Source of the DNA: BP-464 sp045805505
GTDB lineage: Bacteria; Actinomycetota; Thermoleophilia; Solirubrobacterales; Solirubrobacteraceae
Length of the DNA: 64,000 nucleotides
NCBI GenBank assembly: GCA_045805505.1
Contig: JBJMLA010000100.1
Span: 6,086-70,085 of the forward strand
Reading direction: 5' to 3'
The translations under genes were made by a program, and so were the position numbers. The notes under the pieces are model-generated. The model was given only the letters and a program-made list of their open reading frames with translations, ran no database searches and was not told where the DNA came from. Position 1 is the first letter of the stretch; every line of letters begins with the position of its first letter. Below are positions 8,609 to 17,228 of this stretch, in pieces.

Positions 8609-10138
8609 GATAGCGACCTTCGGCGCCTCGTTGCCCAGCCACACCGCGCGCACGTCGCCCGGTCCGGGCGGCGTCACGCTGGCGGTGAAGTAGTTGCGGG
8701 GCCGCACGGTCTGAGCGCCGGTGATCGTCGTCCAGTCCGTGGTCCCCGCGGCGCGGAACTGGAACGCGACGAGGTCCTGCGCCGAGTTGGGCCGGAACCG
8801 CAGCTGTCCCCAGAAGATGTAGGACGTCTTGCCCTCGGGCGTCTTGGCCGCGGGCTGGACGACGAACGGGAACGCGTAGGCGCCGGCGGCCGGCTTGGGA
8901 CGGCCGTCGTTGAAGAACAGCCCGGACTGGTAGGTGAACCAGCGGCGGCGCTTGCTGGGCGACTTCAGCGGGGCGACGTCGCGCAGCAGGAACTGCGTCT
9001 GGGTCAGCACGCGCGGGTTCGACCAGGCCAGCAGGTCGGAGAGGTTGGAGTACTCGGCCTGCTTGGCGAGCGTCACGCCGCTGTAGGGGTCCGGCGGCTG
9101 CGTCTCGTAGCCGAACTCGGTCAGCGCGATCGGCACCTGCTTCTGGATCCGGCCGGTCTTCTCGGCGATCCGGTCGAGCAGCAGGGTCAGCGTGTCGAGG
9201 TTGGCCATCGTGATGGCCTTGCCACTGGGGTCGCGCGTGAGCGGCGAGCGGTCCTTGGTGTAGGGGTGATGCGCGTAGGCCGTGGTCAGGAGCGGGCCGT
9301 TGGACGTGAACGTGTCACAGCCCAGGCCGCTGGCGCGGTTGCCCGCGGCGTCGACGCAGAACAGCGCCTTGAGGAACGTCGTGGGGTACATCGGCGCGCG
9401 CGAGCGGTTCTCGTCCTTGCCGTTGGGCGCGGTCTCGCCGAGCAGGATCACGTCGCCGCCGTGGCCCGTCGCCACCAGGCCCTCGTAGCCCTTGATGTAG
9501 AGGTTGCGAAACAGCATGGGCGAGTACGGCTTGCCCTTCCAGAACTGCGGGGTCAGCCAGCCGCCCTGGTTGGGCTCGTTCCACAGCGACCAGAAGCTGA
9601 CCGCCGGGATCTTGGGATGGCCCTTGATGTTCTCGTCGCGGTACTTGCCCGAGTAGCGGCGGCCGACGGCCTCGACGAAGAGCTTGAACTCGCGCGCGTT
9701 GGGCATCCAGGTGGCGGCGTTCTCCTCCTCGCCCTTGGGCGGCTTGGCGCAGCACCACGCCGGCCCGGGGCCGGTCACGTTGAAGTAGACGCCGATGCCG
9801 CGGGCGTTGGCCGCGGTGACCAGATGGTCGTAGCGATCCCAGTTGCCCTGCGGATAGGCCTTCGGGTCGTCGGCGCCGAGCTTGCGGAACCGCTTGTCCT
9901 TGGCCTTGGTGTTGCGGGCCCGCTCGCCGATGACCTGCCAGAGCACGGTGACCCGGACGTAGTCGACGCCCAGCTTGGCCATCGCGTCGAGCGTCTTGTC
10001 GCTCGTCTTGGGCGAGCGGTAGACGAGGTTGTCGTCGTCCATCATCACCGACAGCTGACCGCTGTTGGCGTGCGCCGCGGGGGCGGCGCCGAGGACGAGG
10101 AGGCCCAGCAGGAGGGGAAGGAGACGGCGGGTCAGCAT
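8585..10138 (-). CDS. secreted glycoside-hydrolase-like (beta/alpha)8 protein
   Basis: Protein of 517 residues from the ATG at 10138 (a GTG three codons upstream is possible). Residues 1-25 form a signal peptide ending AAPAAHA. The mature part looks like a clan-A glycoside hydrolase barrel: DYVRVTVLWQVIGE early, then LWNEPN with the acid/base glutamate, AYAHHPYT, and ALTEFGYET with the likely nucleophile glutamate. A C-terminal beta domain follows (about 425-515, FRAAGTTDWTTI ... PPGPGDVRAVWLG). It should act outside the cell on a polysaccharide or glycolipid; GH5/GH39-like specificity cannot be assigned by eye. Four cysteines (a CC pair plus two later) suggest disulfides. Confidence 0.75.
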   Translation of the reverse strand: MLTRRLLPLLLGLLVLGAAPAAHANSGQLSVMMDDDNLVYRSPKTSDKTLDAMAKLGVDYVRVTVLWQVIGERARNTKAKDKRFRKLGADDPKAYPQGNWDRYDHLVTAANARGIGVYFNVTGPGPAWCCAKPPKGEEENAATWMPNAREFKLFVEAVGRRYSGKYRDENIKGHPKIPAVSFWSLWNEPNQGGWLTPQFWKGKPYSPMLFRNLYIKGYEGLVATGHGGDVILLGETAPNGKDENRSRAPMYPTTFLKALFCVDAAGNRASGLGCDTFTSNGPLLTTAYAHHPYTKDRSPLTRDPSGKAITMANLDTLTLLLDRIAEKTGRIQKQVPIALTEFGYETQPPDPYSGVTLAKQAEYSNLSDLLAWSNPRVLTQTQFLLRDVAPLKSPSKRRRWFTYQSGLFFNDGRPKPAAGAYAFPFVVQPAAKTPEGKTSYIFWGQLRFRPNSAQDLVAFQFRAAGTTDWTTITGAQTVRPRNYFTASVTPPGPGDVRAVWLGNEAPKVAISRTQPVG

Positions 10139-10187
10139 CGTGGGCACGGTATCGCCAACCCGCCGCCGCCTCTTGAGTTGCTGGGCC

Positions 10188-10793
10188 CTACTTGGCGGCG
10201 CTGAACCGCTCGGCGACCTTGTCCCAGTTGACGACGTCCCACCAGGCCTTCAGGTAGTCCGGGCGCCGGTTGTTGTAGGTCAGGTAATAGGCGTGCTCCC
10301 AGACGTCGTTGCCCAGCAGCGGGGTCTGGCCCTCGAGGATCGGCGAGTCCTGGTTCGCGGTCTTGGTGAGCTTCAGCGCACCGCCGTCGAGCACCAGCCA
10401 CGTCCAGCCCGAGCCGAACTGACCGACGCCGTTGGCCTCGAACTGCGACTTGAAGTCGTCGAACGAGCCGAACGCCTCGTTGATCGCGTCAGCCAGCTCG
10501 CCAGAGGGCTCGCCGCCGCCGTCGGGCGACATCGACTCCCAGAACAGCGTGTGGTTGGCGTGGCCGCCGCCGTTGTTGCGGAACGGGCCCTGCTGATCGG
10601 CCGGCAGCGACGACAGGTTGGCGAGGACCTCCTCGACCGGCTTGCCGTCGAGGTCGGTGCCCTCGAGCGCGGCGTTGGCCTTGTCGACGTACGCCTGATG
10701 ATGCTTGTCGTGATGGAGCTTCATCGTCGCCTCGTCGATGGTCGGCTCCAGCGCGTTGTAGTCGTAGGGAAGCGGCGGGACCTCATAGGCCAT
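10188..10793 (-). CDS. sodA: superoxide dismutase, Mn/Fe family
   Basis: Protein of 201 residues that dismutates superoxide to hydrogen peroxide and oxygen. The family signature is complete: HHDKHHQAYVDK near the N-terminus, NNGGGHANHTLFWESM, and DVWEHAYYLTYNNRRPDYL near the C-terminus, giving the three histidines and one aspartate that hold the metal. The glycine-rich GGGHANH context and the TANQDSPI glutamine favour manganese, but metal choice is not reliable by eye. The ATG at 10793 has an AAGGAG ribosome site. A longer upstream frame is open but has no family match and would run into proS, which diverges across about 60 bases. Confidence 0.95.
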   Translation of the reverse strand: MAYEVPPLPYDYNALEPTIDEATMKLHHDKHHQAYVDKANAALEGTDLDGKPVEEVLANLSSLPADQQGPFRNNGGGHANHTLFWESMSPDGGGEPSGELADAINEAFGSFDDFKSQFEANGVGQFGSGWTWLVLDGGALKLTKTANQDSPILEGQTPLLGNDVWEHAYYLTYNNRRPDYLKAWWDVVNWDKVAERFSAAK

Positions 10794-10854
10794 GGTGGAG
10801 AGCTCCTTGGGAGTCGTGTCGGTCTTTGGCCGGGACATTAGTGTTCGGCGCCCG

Positions 10855-12525
10855 ATGGCCCGTCTCTCCCAACTGCTCCTGCCCACCGAGCGCCAGCCCC
10901 CGGCCGACGCCGAGGCCCTGTCGCACAAGCTGATGGTCCGCGCGGGGCTGGTCCGCCAGGTCGGCACCGGCCTGTGGAGCTGGCTGCCGGCCGGCTGGCG
11001 TGTGCATCAGAACGTCGTGCAGATCGTGCGCGAGGAGATGGACCGCGCAGGCTGTCAGGAGATGCTCATGCCGGTCATCACCCCGGCCGAGCTGTGGAAG
11101 AAGTCCGGGCGCTACGGGATCAACGAGGTGTTCAAGCTCTCCGACCGCAAGGGCGCCGAGCTGGTGCTGGCGCTGACCCACGAGGAGACCGTGACGCTGC
11201 ACGTCGCCGGCGCCGTGCGCTCCTACCGCGACCTGCCCAAGCTGCTCTACCACTTCCAGACCAAGGGCCGCGACGAGGCGCGCCCGCGGGCCGGGGTCCT
11301 GCGCACCCGCGAGTTCATCATGAAGGACGCCTACTCGTTCGACCGCGACGCCGCGGGCCTCGACGAGAGCTACGAGACGCTTGCTCGCGCCTACGACCGC
11401 GTCTATGACCGCGTCGGCCTCGAGTGGTACTCCGTCGAGTCCGACGTGGGCGCGATGGGCGGCAGCGGGGCGCACGAGTACATGGCGCCGTGCCCGGCCG
11501 GTGAGGACGACGTCGCCCTGGCCGAGGGCTTCGCGGCCAACGTGCAGGTGGCCAGTGCCGAGCCCCAGTCGTTCCCGCCGCTGCCCGACAGCGTCTCCGG
11601 CGAGCTCCACACGCCCGGCACGACGACGATCGCCACGCTGGCCGAGCACCTCGGCGTGCCCCAGGCCAACCTTCTCAAGGCGTTCCCGATCGTCACCGAG
11701 GAGCGCGGCCTGGTGCTGCTGCTCATGCGCGGCGACCATCGCGTGCAGGAGATCAAGCTGACCAACGCGCTGGGCGGCGAGGAGTGGCGCCAGGCCACCG
11801 ACGAGGAGCTATCGGAGAAGGGGATGGTCCCGGGCTACATGGGCCCGCGTGACGGCGTGCCGGTGCTCTACGACGCCGCGGTCGCGCCCGGCCGCTACGT
11901 CATCGGCGCCAACCGGCCCGAGTACCACGTGGTCATCGAGGTCGAGGCCGGCGAGCGGCTCGACGTGCGCCGCGTCGAGGAGGGCGACACCGTCAACGGG
12001 CAGCCCATCCGCATCGAGCCGGCCATCGAGATCGGCAACATCTTCAAGCTCGGCACCCGCTATTCCGAGCCGCTCGGCGCGACCTACCTCGACGAGAACG
12101 GCAGGGAGCAGCTGATCGTCATGGGCTCCTACGGCATCGGCCCGGCGCGCATCGCCGCGGCCTCGGTCGAGCAGTTCGCCGACGAGCAGGGGATCTCGTG
12201 GCCCAAGTCGATCGCTCCGTGGGACGTCCACGTGGTGGCGCTGGGCAAGGGGGAGACCCCGGAGCGCGAGGCGGCGACCCGGCTGCACGACGAGCTGACC
12301 GAAGCGGGCATGCACGTGCTCTTCGACGACACCGACCGCGGGACGGGCGAGAAGCTGACGGTCGCCGAGCTGCTCGGCCTGCCGCTGCGGCTCGTCGTCG
12401 GCAAGCGCGGCCTGGAGTCCGGCGTGGCCGAGGCGCAGGTCCGCCGCGGCGCCAAGGACCTCGACCCGGTCCCCCTGGAGGGCGCCGCCGACGCGGTCGC
12501 CGCGCTGTGGCCCGCAATCGACTGA
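10855..12525 (+). CDS. proS: prolyl-tRNA synthetase, bacterial type
   Basis: Class II aminoacyl-tRNA synthetase of 556 residues that charges tRNA-Pro. Motif 1 lies around GLWSWLPAGWRVHQNVVQIV, the TxE loop reads LTHEETVT, motif 2 is TREFIMKDAYSF, and motif 3 is GSYGIGPAR. Between motifs 2 and 3 sits an INS/YbaK-type editing domain (about 225-380, with VPQANLLKAFPIV and ALGGEEWRQAT), as expected for the bacterial form. The C-terminal anticodon-binding domain (HVVALGKGE ... GTGEKLTVAELLG) completes the protein. The ATG at 10855 gives the usual MARLSQLLLPT beginning. Its 3' end overlaps the next gene by 19 bases, so the two are translationally close. Confidence 0.96.
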   Translation: MARLSQLLLPTERQPPADAEALSHKLMVRAGLVRQVGTGLWSWLPAGWRVHQNVVQIVREEMDRAGCQEMLMPVITPAELWKKSGRYGINEVFKLSDRKGAELVLALTHEETVTLHVAGAVRSYRDLPKLLYHFQTKGRDEARPRAGVLRTREFIMKDAYSFDRDAAGLDESYETLARAYDRVYDRVGLEWYSVESDVGAMGGSGAHEYMAPCPAGEDDVALAEGFAANVQVASAEPQSFPPLPDSVSGELHTPGTTTIATLAEHLGVPQANLLKAFPIVTEERGLVLLLMRGDHRVQEIKLTNALGGEEWRQATDEELSEKGMVPGYMGPRDGVPVLYDAAVAPGRYVIGANRPEYHVVIEVEAGERLDVRRVEEGDTVNGQPIRIEPAIEIGNIFKLGTRYSEPLGATYLDENGREQLIVMGSYGIGPARIAAASVEQFADEQGISWPKSIAPWDVHVVALGKGETPEREAATRLHDELTEAGMHVLFDDTDRGTGEKLTVAELLGLPLRLVVGKRGLESGVAEAQVRRGAKDLDPVPLEGAADAVAALWPAID

Positions 12526-13112
12526 CCTTCCGCCGGTTGTCGGGCCTGGACCGCTCGGGTCCGCCGCCGCCCGAGACCCTGCCCGGCGCGCCGCTGCGCC
12601 CGCTGACCATCCCCAACGCGATCGGCTACGTCCGCATCGCCTGCCTCGCCGCGTTCCTGGTCATCGCGCTCGGTGACGACAACGGTGAGGGCTGGACGCA
12701 GTTCTGGCTCTTCGCCGTGGTGGCGTGGGGCGACTCGTTCGACGGGATGGCCGCGCGCATCACCGGCCAGTACAGCCGGCTGGGCGCGCTCATGGACCCG
12801 GTCATCGACCGCGCGCTGGTTATCAGCGGCGTGATCGTCGCCTACGACCACGCGCTGCTGCCGCGGTGGGCGCTGATCGTCCTCGTCGCGCGCGAGGCGC
12901 TGATGCTGGCGGTCGGACCGTTCTACGTCCGCAAGCGCGGCGAGCTGAAGATCACGATGCTCGGCCGCTGGGCCGTCTGGCCGACGATGAGCGCCCTGGC
13001 GCTGTGCCTCGTCGGGGCCGATCCCGTCGATTCGATCCTGCTCTACATCGGGGTGGCGATGACCCTCGGCGCGACCGCGCAATACGCCCGCCAAGCCTCA
13101 ACCTCAGCTTGA
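12507..13112 (+). CDS. CDP-alcohol phosphatidyltransferase family protein
   Basis: Membrane enzyme of 201 residues that joins a CDP-activated lipid to an alcohol. The diagnostic motif is intact: DSFDGMAARITGQYSRLG followed by ALMDPVIDRA, which fits DxxDGxxAR-x8-GxxxDxxxD with its metal-binding aspartates. About five membrane helices surround it. The first 30 residues are a proline-rich cytosolic leader before LTIPNAIGYVRI, a common PgsA-like opening. Phosphatidylglycerolphosphate synthase, cardiolipin synthase or phosphatidylinositol-phosphate synthase are all possible, with PgsA-like the most likely. The GTG start lies inside the proS stop region. Confidence 0.85.
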   Translation: MARNRLTFRRLSGLDRSGPPPPETLPGAPLRPLTIPNAIGYVRIACLAAFLVIALGDDNGEGWTQFWLFAVVAWGDSFDGMAARITGQYSRLGALMDPVIDRALVISGVIVAYDHALLPRWALIVLVAREALMLAVGPFYVRKRGELKITMLGRWAVWPTMSALALCLVGADPVDSILLYIGVAMTLGATAQYARQASTSA

Positions 13113-13132
13113 TTGCATGTAAGCTCGCCGCC

Positions 13133-13399
13133 ATGGACACCTTCCCCGACCTCGGCTCGCTCTCGGATCAGGAGCTGAAGGACCTCATCCAGCAGCTCAC
13201 CGAGGAAGAGGTCGACATCTCGTACAAGCGGCGGATCCTGCACGGCAAGATCGACATCCTCCGTGCCGAGCTCGTCAACCGCCTCCGCAAGAAGCACGAG
13301 ACCGGCGAGGACGTCATCACCGGCGCCGACGTGCAGCGCCTGACCGACATCCTGGCGGGACGCGGCGTCCCCGAGTCCGAGGAGAACGCGGGCGAGTAG
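13133..13399 (+). CDS. RsiG-like cyclic-di-GMP-responsive anti-sigma protein
   Basis: Helical protein of 88 residues. It resembles the core of actinobacterial RsiG: SLSDQELKDLIQQLTEEE, then SYKRRILHGKIDILRAELV. The known RsiG ligand motif is E-x3-S-x2-R-x3-Q-x3-D. Here residues 25-40 read E-VDI-S-YK-R-RIL-H-GKI-D, so every position is kept except Q, which is H. Only one copy of the motif is present, unlike the two in Streptomyces RsiG but as described for Rubrobacter homologues that work as homodimers. Family knowledge: RsiG binds cyclic-di-GMP and a WhiG-type sigma factor. No such sigma gene is in this window. The remainder (KKHETGEDVITGADVQRLTDIL) is a second helical part. Confidence 0.72.
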   Translation: MDTFPDLGSLSDQELKDLIQQLTEEEVDISYKRRILHGKIDILRAELVNRLRKKHETGEDVITGADVQRLTDILAGRGVPESEENAGE

Positions 13400-13423
13400 C
13401 CGGCGCGGAGAGGCCCACGGCCC

Positions 13424-13897
13424 GTGGCCATCCATTGCCCCGAGTGCGGGTTCGTCAACACCGAGGGGGCGAACTTCTGCCAGAAGTGCGGCGCCCACAT
13501 CGGCGCGCCGGAGCCCACCGGCACCGAGCCGGTGACGGCGACCTACCGCGTCGGTGAGACCGGCGAGCTCATCGCCGTCGACCTCGAGGACGTCGTTGCG
13601 TCCGAGGGCGCGGCGCTGGTCATCCGCACCGGTGGCGGCCGCGTGGGGGAGAGCTTCCCGCTGCAGGGTGAGCGCGTCTCGGTCGGCCGACGGCCCGAAT
13701 CCGACGTCTTCCTCGACGACGTGACGGTCTCGCGCGACCACGCGCTGCTCGTCCACCGCACCGACGGCTGGCACCTCGACGACCTTGGCTCGCTCAACGG
13801 CACCTACGTCAACCGCGAGCGCATCGAGTCGCGCAAGCTCTCCGACGGCGACGAGCTCCAGGTCGGCAAGTACAAGCTCACGTTCCTCCAGCGATGA
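13424..13897 (+). CDS. zinc-ribbon/FHA-domain protein (GarA-like)
   Basis: Protein of 157 residues. A zinc ribbon opens it (CPEC at 5-8, CQKC at 20-23). A linker follows, then a C-terminal FHA phosphothreonine-binding domain (about 75-155) with the hallmark GRRPESDVFLDD, VSRDHALL and GSLNGTYVNRERI segments. In mycobacteria the comparable FHA protein GarA controls 2-oxoglutarate metabolism, and its gene is followed by a MerR-type gene, as here. GarA itself has no N-terminal zinc ribbon but an ETTS phosphorylation motif; here the sequence PTGTEPVTATY has threonines but not that exact motif. Role inferred, FHA call firm. Confidence 0.85.
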   Translation: MAIHCPECGFVNTEGANFCQKCGAHIGAPEPTGTEPVTATYRVGETGELIAVDLEDVVASEGAALVIRTGGGRVGESFPLQGERVSVGRRPESDVFLDDVTVSRDHALLVHRTDGWHLDDLGSLNGTYVNRERIESRKLSDGDELQVGKYKLTFLQR

Positions 13898-14652
13898 TGG
13901 CCGACGACGCCACCATGCTCGCGGCTCCGGTCGACGACAGCCGGGCTCGCGAGAAGTCGATGACCATCGGCGCGGTCTGCAAGTCGCTGTCGCAGGAGTT
14001 CCCGGACATCTCGATCTCGAAGATCCGGTATCTCGAGGACCAGAAGCTGCTGGCGCCGCGCCGCACGCCCGGCGGCTACCGCCTGTACTCGGCCGGCGAC
14101 GTCACGCGGCTGCGCACCATCCTGCGCCTGCAGCGCGACGAGTTCCTGCCGCTGCGCGTCATCCGCCAGGAGCTGGCCACCGGCGCGGCCGCCGACGAGG
14201 CGCCGCCTGCCGCCACACCCGCCGGCCCGCGCGGCGCCCGTGCGCCCCGCTCGGCCATCAGCGTCCAGTCGCCGGGCTCGTCCTACTCGATCGACGACGT
14301 GATCGAGGACACGCGCGCGGACCCGACGCTGATCAAGGAGCTCGAGGAGTTCGGCGTCATCAAGGGCGACGTCCGCTCCGGCGTCAAGTACTACGACGAG
14401 ACCGAGCGCGAGATCATCCGCGCCGCCACCGAGCTGGCCCGCTACGGCGTGGCCGGGCGCAACCTGCGCGTCTTCCGCACCTCGGCCGATCGCGAGGCGG
14501 CGCTGCTGCAGCAGATCCTGGCCCCGGCGCTGCGCTCGCGCAACGCCGAGCGGCGCAAGGAGGCCGTCGAGGCACTCGAGAACCTCGCCGCCGTGACCAC
14601 GCACCTCAAGCACCTGCTGCTGATCCGGGACCTGCGCAAGATCGCGGGCTAG
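13894..14652 (+). CDS. MerR-family transcriptional regulator (FtsR-like)
   Basis: Regulator of 252 residues. An N-terminal MerR winged helix is clear (about 22-80): MTIGAVCKSLSQEFPDIS, SKIRYLEDQKLLAPRRTPGGYRLYS, then DVTRLRTILRLQRDEFLPL. A linker rich in alanine and proline follows (about 95-130), then a second domain with FGVIKGDVRSGVKYYDETEREII, as in the mycobacterial/corynebacterial FtsR family that activates ftsZ. It overlaps the FHA gene by the 4-base ATGA, so the pair is co-translated. The pairing of FHA and MerR genes is conserved in actinobacteria. The ftsZ link is from relatives, not from this sequence. Confidence 0.85.
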   Translation: MMADDATMLAAPVDDSRAREKSMTIGAVCKSLSQEFPDISISKIRYLEDQKLLAPRRTPGGYRLYSAGDVTRLRTILRLQRDEFLPLRVIRQELATGAAADEAPPAATPAGPRGARAPRSAISVQSPGSSYSIDDVIEDTRADPTLIKELEEFGVIKGDVRSGVKYYDETEREIIRAATELARYGVAGRNLRVFRTSADREAALLQQILAPALRSRNAERRKEAVEALENLAAVTTHLKHLLLIRDLRKIAG

Positions 14653-15174
14653 ATGGATCTGCGGGAGCACATCCGCGAGATCCCGGACTTCCCCAAGCCC
14701 GGGATCGGGTTCAAGGACATCACGACGCTGATGGCCGACGCCCGCGCGCTCGATGCCGCGGTGTGCGGCATGGCCGACGCGATCCGCGACGAGCGCATCG
14801 AGCTGGTCGTCGCCGCGGAGGCGCGCGGCTTCCTGCTGGGCCCGGCGCTGGCCCGCGAGCTCGGCGCCGGCTTCGTGCTGGCCCGCAAGCCCGGCAAGCT
14901 GCCCCACGACACCATCAAGGCCGAGTACGCGTTGGAGTACGGCACCGACACCCTCGAGGTCCACAGCGACGCGCTGCATGCCGGCGCGCGCTGCATCGTC
15001 CACGACGACCTGCTGGCCACCGGCGGCACCGCCAAGGCGGTCTGTCAGCTCGTCGAGCAGCTCGGCGGCGAGGTCGTGGCGTGCCTGTTCCTCGCCGAGC
15101 TCGGGTTCCTGCCCGGCCGCGAGCGCCTGGCCGGCTACGACGTCCGCTCGCTCGTGGTCTACGAGGAGGAGTGA
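14653..15174 (+). CDS. apt: adenine phosphoribosyltransferase
   Basis: Protein of 173 residues that salvages adenine to AMP using PRPP. The N-terminal IREIPDFPKPGIGFKDITTL is the family's typical start, AEARGFLLGPALAREL holds the base-binding region, ARKPGKLPHDT follows, and CIVHDDLLATGGTAKA is the PRPP loop with the two acidic residues. The length is normal. It begins on the base after the MerR stop, with no gap, so it belongs to the same run of genes (FHA-MerR-apt-SRPBCC-oxidase). Confidence 0.94.
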   Translation: MDLREHIREIPDFPKPGIGFKDITTLMADARALDAAVCGMADAIRDERIELVVAAEARGFLLGPALARELGAGFVLARKPGKLPHDTIKAEYALEYGTDTLEVHSDALHAGARCIVHDDLLATGGTAKAVCQLVEQLGGEVVACLFLAELGFLPGRERLAGYDVRSLVVYEEE

Positions 15175-15617
15175 TGCCGACCGTGGCCCGCTCCCGTGAG
15201 GTCTCTGCGTCCCCCGAGGCGGTGTGGGGGATCGTCGGCGATCCGTACCACCTGCCGCGCTGGTGGCCGCGCGTGGCTCGCGTGGAGGCCGTGGCCGGCG
15301 GGCGCTTCACCGAGGTGCTCGGCGGCGCTCGCAGCGGGCGCTCGGTGCGCGCAGACTTCCGCATCGAGGAGAAGCGGCGCGGCGAGCTGCTGCGGTTCTC
15401 CCAGGAGGTCGCGGGCTCGCCGTTCGAGCGCGTGCTGCGCGAGGCCGAGACCGAGATCGCCATCGCGCCGGCGGGCGACGGGACGCGCGTGTCCGTGACG
15501 CTGCGCCAGAAGCTGCGCGGCATGTCGCGCCTCGGCGGCTTCCTCGTGCGCCGCGCGACGCGCAAGGTCATCGACGAGGCACTCGACGGGCTGGAGGACG
15601 CAGTTGGCCAGACGTAG
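15174..15617 (+). CDS. SRPBCC (START-like) lipid/small-molecule binding protein
   Basis: Protein of 147 residues beginning at a TGATG stop/start overlap with apt. The polyketide-cyclase/START pattern is present: VARSREVSASPEAVWGIV, YHLPRWWPRVARVE, then alternating strands with ADFRIEEKRRGELLRF and a long C-terminal helix RRATRKVIDEALDGLE. Such proteins enclose a hydrophobic ligand, and many have no known reaction. It overlaps the following flavoprotein gene by 14 bases, and the coupling may hint at a shared lipid substrate, but this is only inference. Confidence 0.78.
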   Translation: MPTVARSREVSASPEAVWGIVGDPYHLPRWWPRVARVEAVAGGRFTEVLGGARSGRSVRADFRIEEKRRGELLRFSQEVAGSPFERVLREAETEIAIAPAGDGTRVSVTLRQKLRGMSRLGGFLVRRATRKVIDEALDGLEDAVGQT

Positions 15618-17226
15618 CCGCTGGTGGGGCTGGGGCACCGACGCGCACGCGGGCACGCTGCCCGAGGCGGCGCTGCCGCTGCTGCGCGAGGAGCTCGGCG
15701 CGGACGCCTCCGTGCGCGGACCGGTCGCGCTCGAGGAGGTGGAGCTGGCGGCGCCGGCGCTCGACGCGGGCGTGCTCGACCGCCTGCGTGCGGTCGCGGG
15801 CGTGGCCGACGACCGCACGACCCGAATCGTCCATGCCGCCGGCAAGGGCTACGTCGACCTGGTGCGGCTGCGCGCCGGGACGCCGGCCGACGCCCCGGAC
15901 GCGGTCGTGCGGCCCGGCGACACCGCCGGCGTGCTCGCCGTCCTGGAGCTGTGCGCCGCCGAGCGGATCGCCGTCGTGCCGTTCGGCGGCGGCACCAGCG
16001 TGGTGGGCGGCCTGACCCCGGTGCGCGACGGGTTCGCCGGCGTCATCTCGCTCGACCTGGGCGGGCTGACCGGCATCGCCCGGCTCGACGAGCGCTCGCT
16101 GACGGCCACCGTCCGCGCCGGGACGCAGGGCCCCGAGCTCGAGGCGCTGCTGGGGGCCGACGGCTACACGCTCGGCCACTTCCCGCAGAGCTATGAGTAC
16201 ATCTCGATCGGCGGCGCGGTGGCCACGCGCTCGGCGGGCCAGGCCTCGACGGGCATGGGGCGCATCGACAAGCTCGTCACCGGCCTGGACTGCGTCACCC
16301 CCGCCGGTGCGATGTCCCTGGCGCCGTCGCCGGGCACCGCAGCCGGCCCCGACCTGCGCGACCTGCTGATCGGCTCCGAGGGCGCGCTGGGCGTTATCAC
16401 CGAGGCGACGCTGCGCATCCGCCGCGCGCCGCGGGCCACGCGCTACGAGGGCTGGATGGTGCCGTCGTTCGCGGCCGGCGCCGAGGCGTTCCGCGAGCTC
16501 GAGCAGGCGGGGGAGGCCCCGGACGTCGCGCGGCTCTCCGACGCCGACGAGACGCGCTTCTCGATGGTGGTGTCGGGCGCGACCGCCGGGACCAAGGGCG
16601 ACGTGCTGCGCCGCTACCTCGGCGCCCGCGGCATCTCCGGCGGCTGCCTGATGATCGTCGGCTGGCTCGACGAGCCGGCGGCCATTGCGCGCCGTCGCGC
16701 CGCCGCTGCCGCGGCCATCCGCCGGATCGGCGGCGCGGGGCTCGGAGCATCGGCCGGTCGTTCGTGGGAGAAGAACCGCTACCACGGGCCGTACCTGCGC
16801 GACCACCTGCTCGATCGCGGCGTGATGGCCGAGACGCTCGAGACCGCCACGACCTGGGACAACCTGTTCGTGCTCTACGACGCGGTCCGCGGCGCGCTGC
16901 GCGACTCGCTGACCGGCCGCGGCACGCCGCCGATCGTCTGGTGCCACATCTCGCACCTCTATCCCAGCGGCTGCTCGCTGTACTTCACGTTCATCGCGCG
17001 CCAGGAGCGCGGGAGCGAGCTCGAGCAGTGGGCGACCGCCAAGGCCGCCGCGTGCCAGGCCATCGTCGGCCACGGCGGGACGATCACCCACCACCACGCC
17101 GTCGGGCTCGACCACGCGCCGTACCTGCCCGCCGAGGTCGGCCCGCTCGGCATCGCCGCGCTTCGTGCCGTCAAGTCCGAGCTGGACCCCGCCGGGATCA
17201 TGAACCCCGGCAAGCTGCTGGCGTGA
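15604..17226 (+). CDS. FAD-linked oxidase, alkylglycerone-phosphate-synthase-like
   Basis: Flavoprotein of 540 residues starting at a TTG. It has the vanillyl-alcohol-oxidase FAD fold: VVRPGDTAGVLAVLELC, VVPFGGGTSVVGGL (FAD pyrophosphate loop), ISLDLGGLTGI, and GHFPQSYEYISIGGAVATRSAG. It also carries signatures particular to alkyl-DHAP synthase: WWGWGTDAHA at the N-terminus, KNRYHGPYLRD, CHISHLYPSGCSLYFTF and the histidine run TITHHHAVG, where the active site of the eukaryotic enzyme lies. That enzyme swaps a fatty acyl for a fatty alcohol on DHAP to create ether lipids. Bacterial members of the family may do this or oxidise other substrates. Confidence 0.85.
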   Translation: MARRSRWWGWGTDAHAGTLPEAALPLLREELGADASVRGPVALEEVELAAPALDAGVLDRLRAVAGVADDRTTRIVHAAGKGYVDLVRLRAGTPADAPDAVVRPGDTAGVLAVLELCAAERIAVVPFGGGTSVVGGLTPVRDGFAGVISLDLGGLTGIARLDERSLTATVRAGTQGPELEALLGADGYTLGHFPQSYEYISIGGAVATRSAGQASTGMGRIDKLVTGLDCVTPAGAMSLAPSPGTAAGPDLRDLLIGSEGALGVITEATLRIRRAPRATRYEGWMVPSFAAGAEAFRELEQAGEAPDVARLSDADETRFSMVVSGATAGTKGDVLRRYLGARGISGGCLMIVGWLDEPAAIARRRAAAAAAIRRIGGAGLGASAGRSWEKNRYHGPYLRDHLLDRGVMAETLETATTWDNLFVLYDAVRGALRDSLTGRGTPPIVWCHISHLYPSGCSLYFTFIARQERGSELEQWATAKAAACQAIVGHGGTITHHHAVGLDHAPYLPAEVGPLGIAALRAVKSELDPAGIMNPGKLLA

Positions 17227-17228
17227 CC

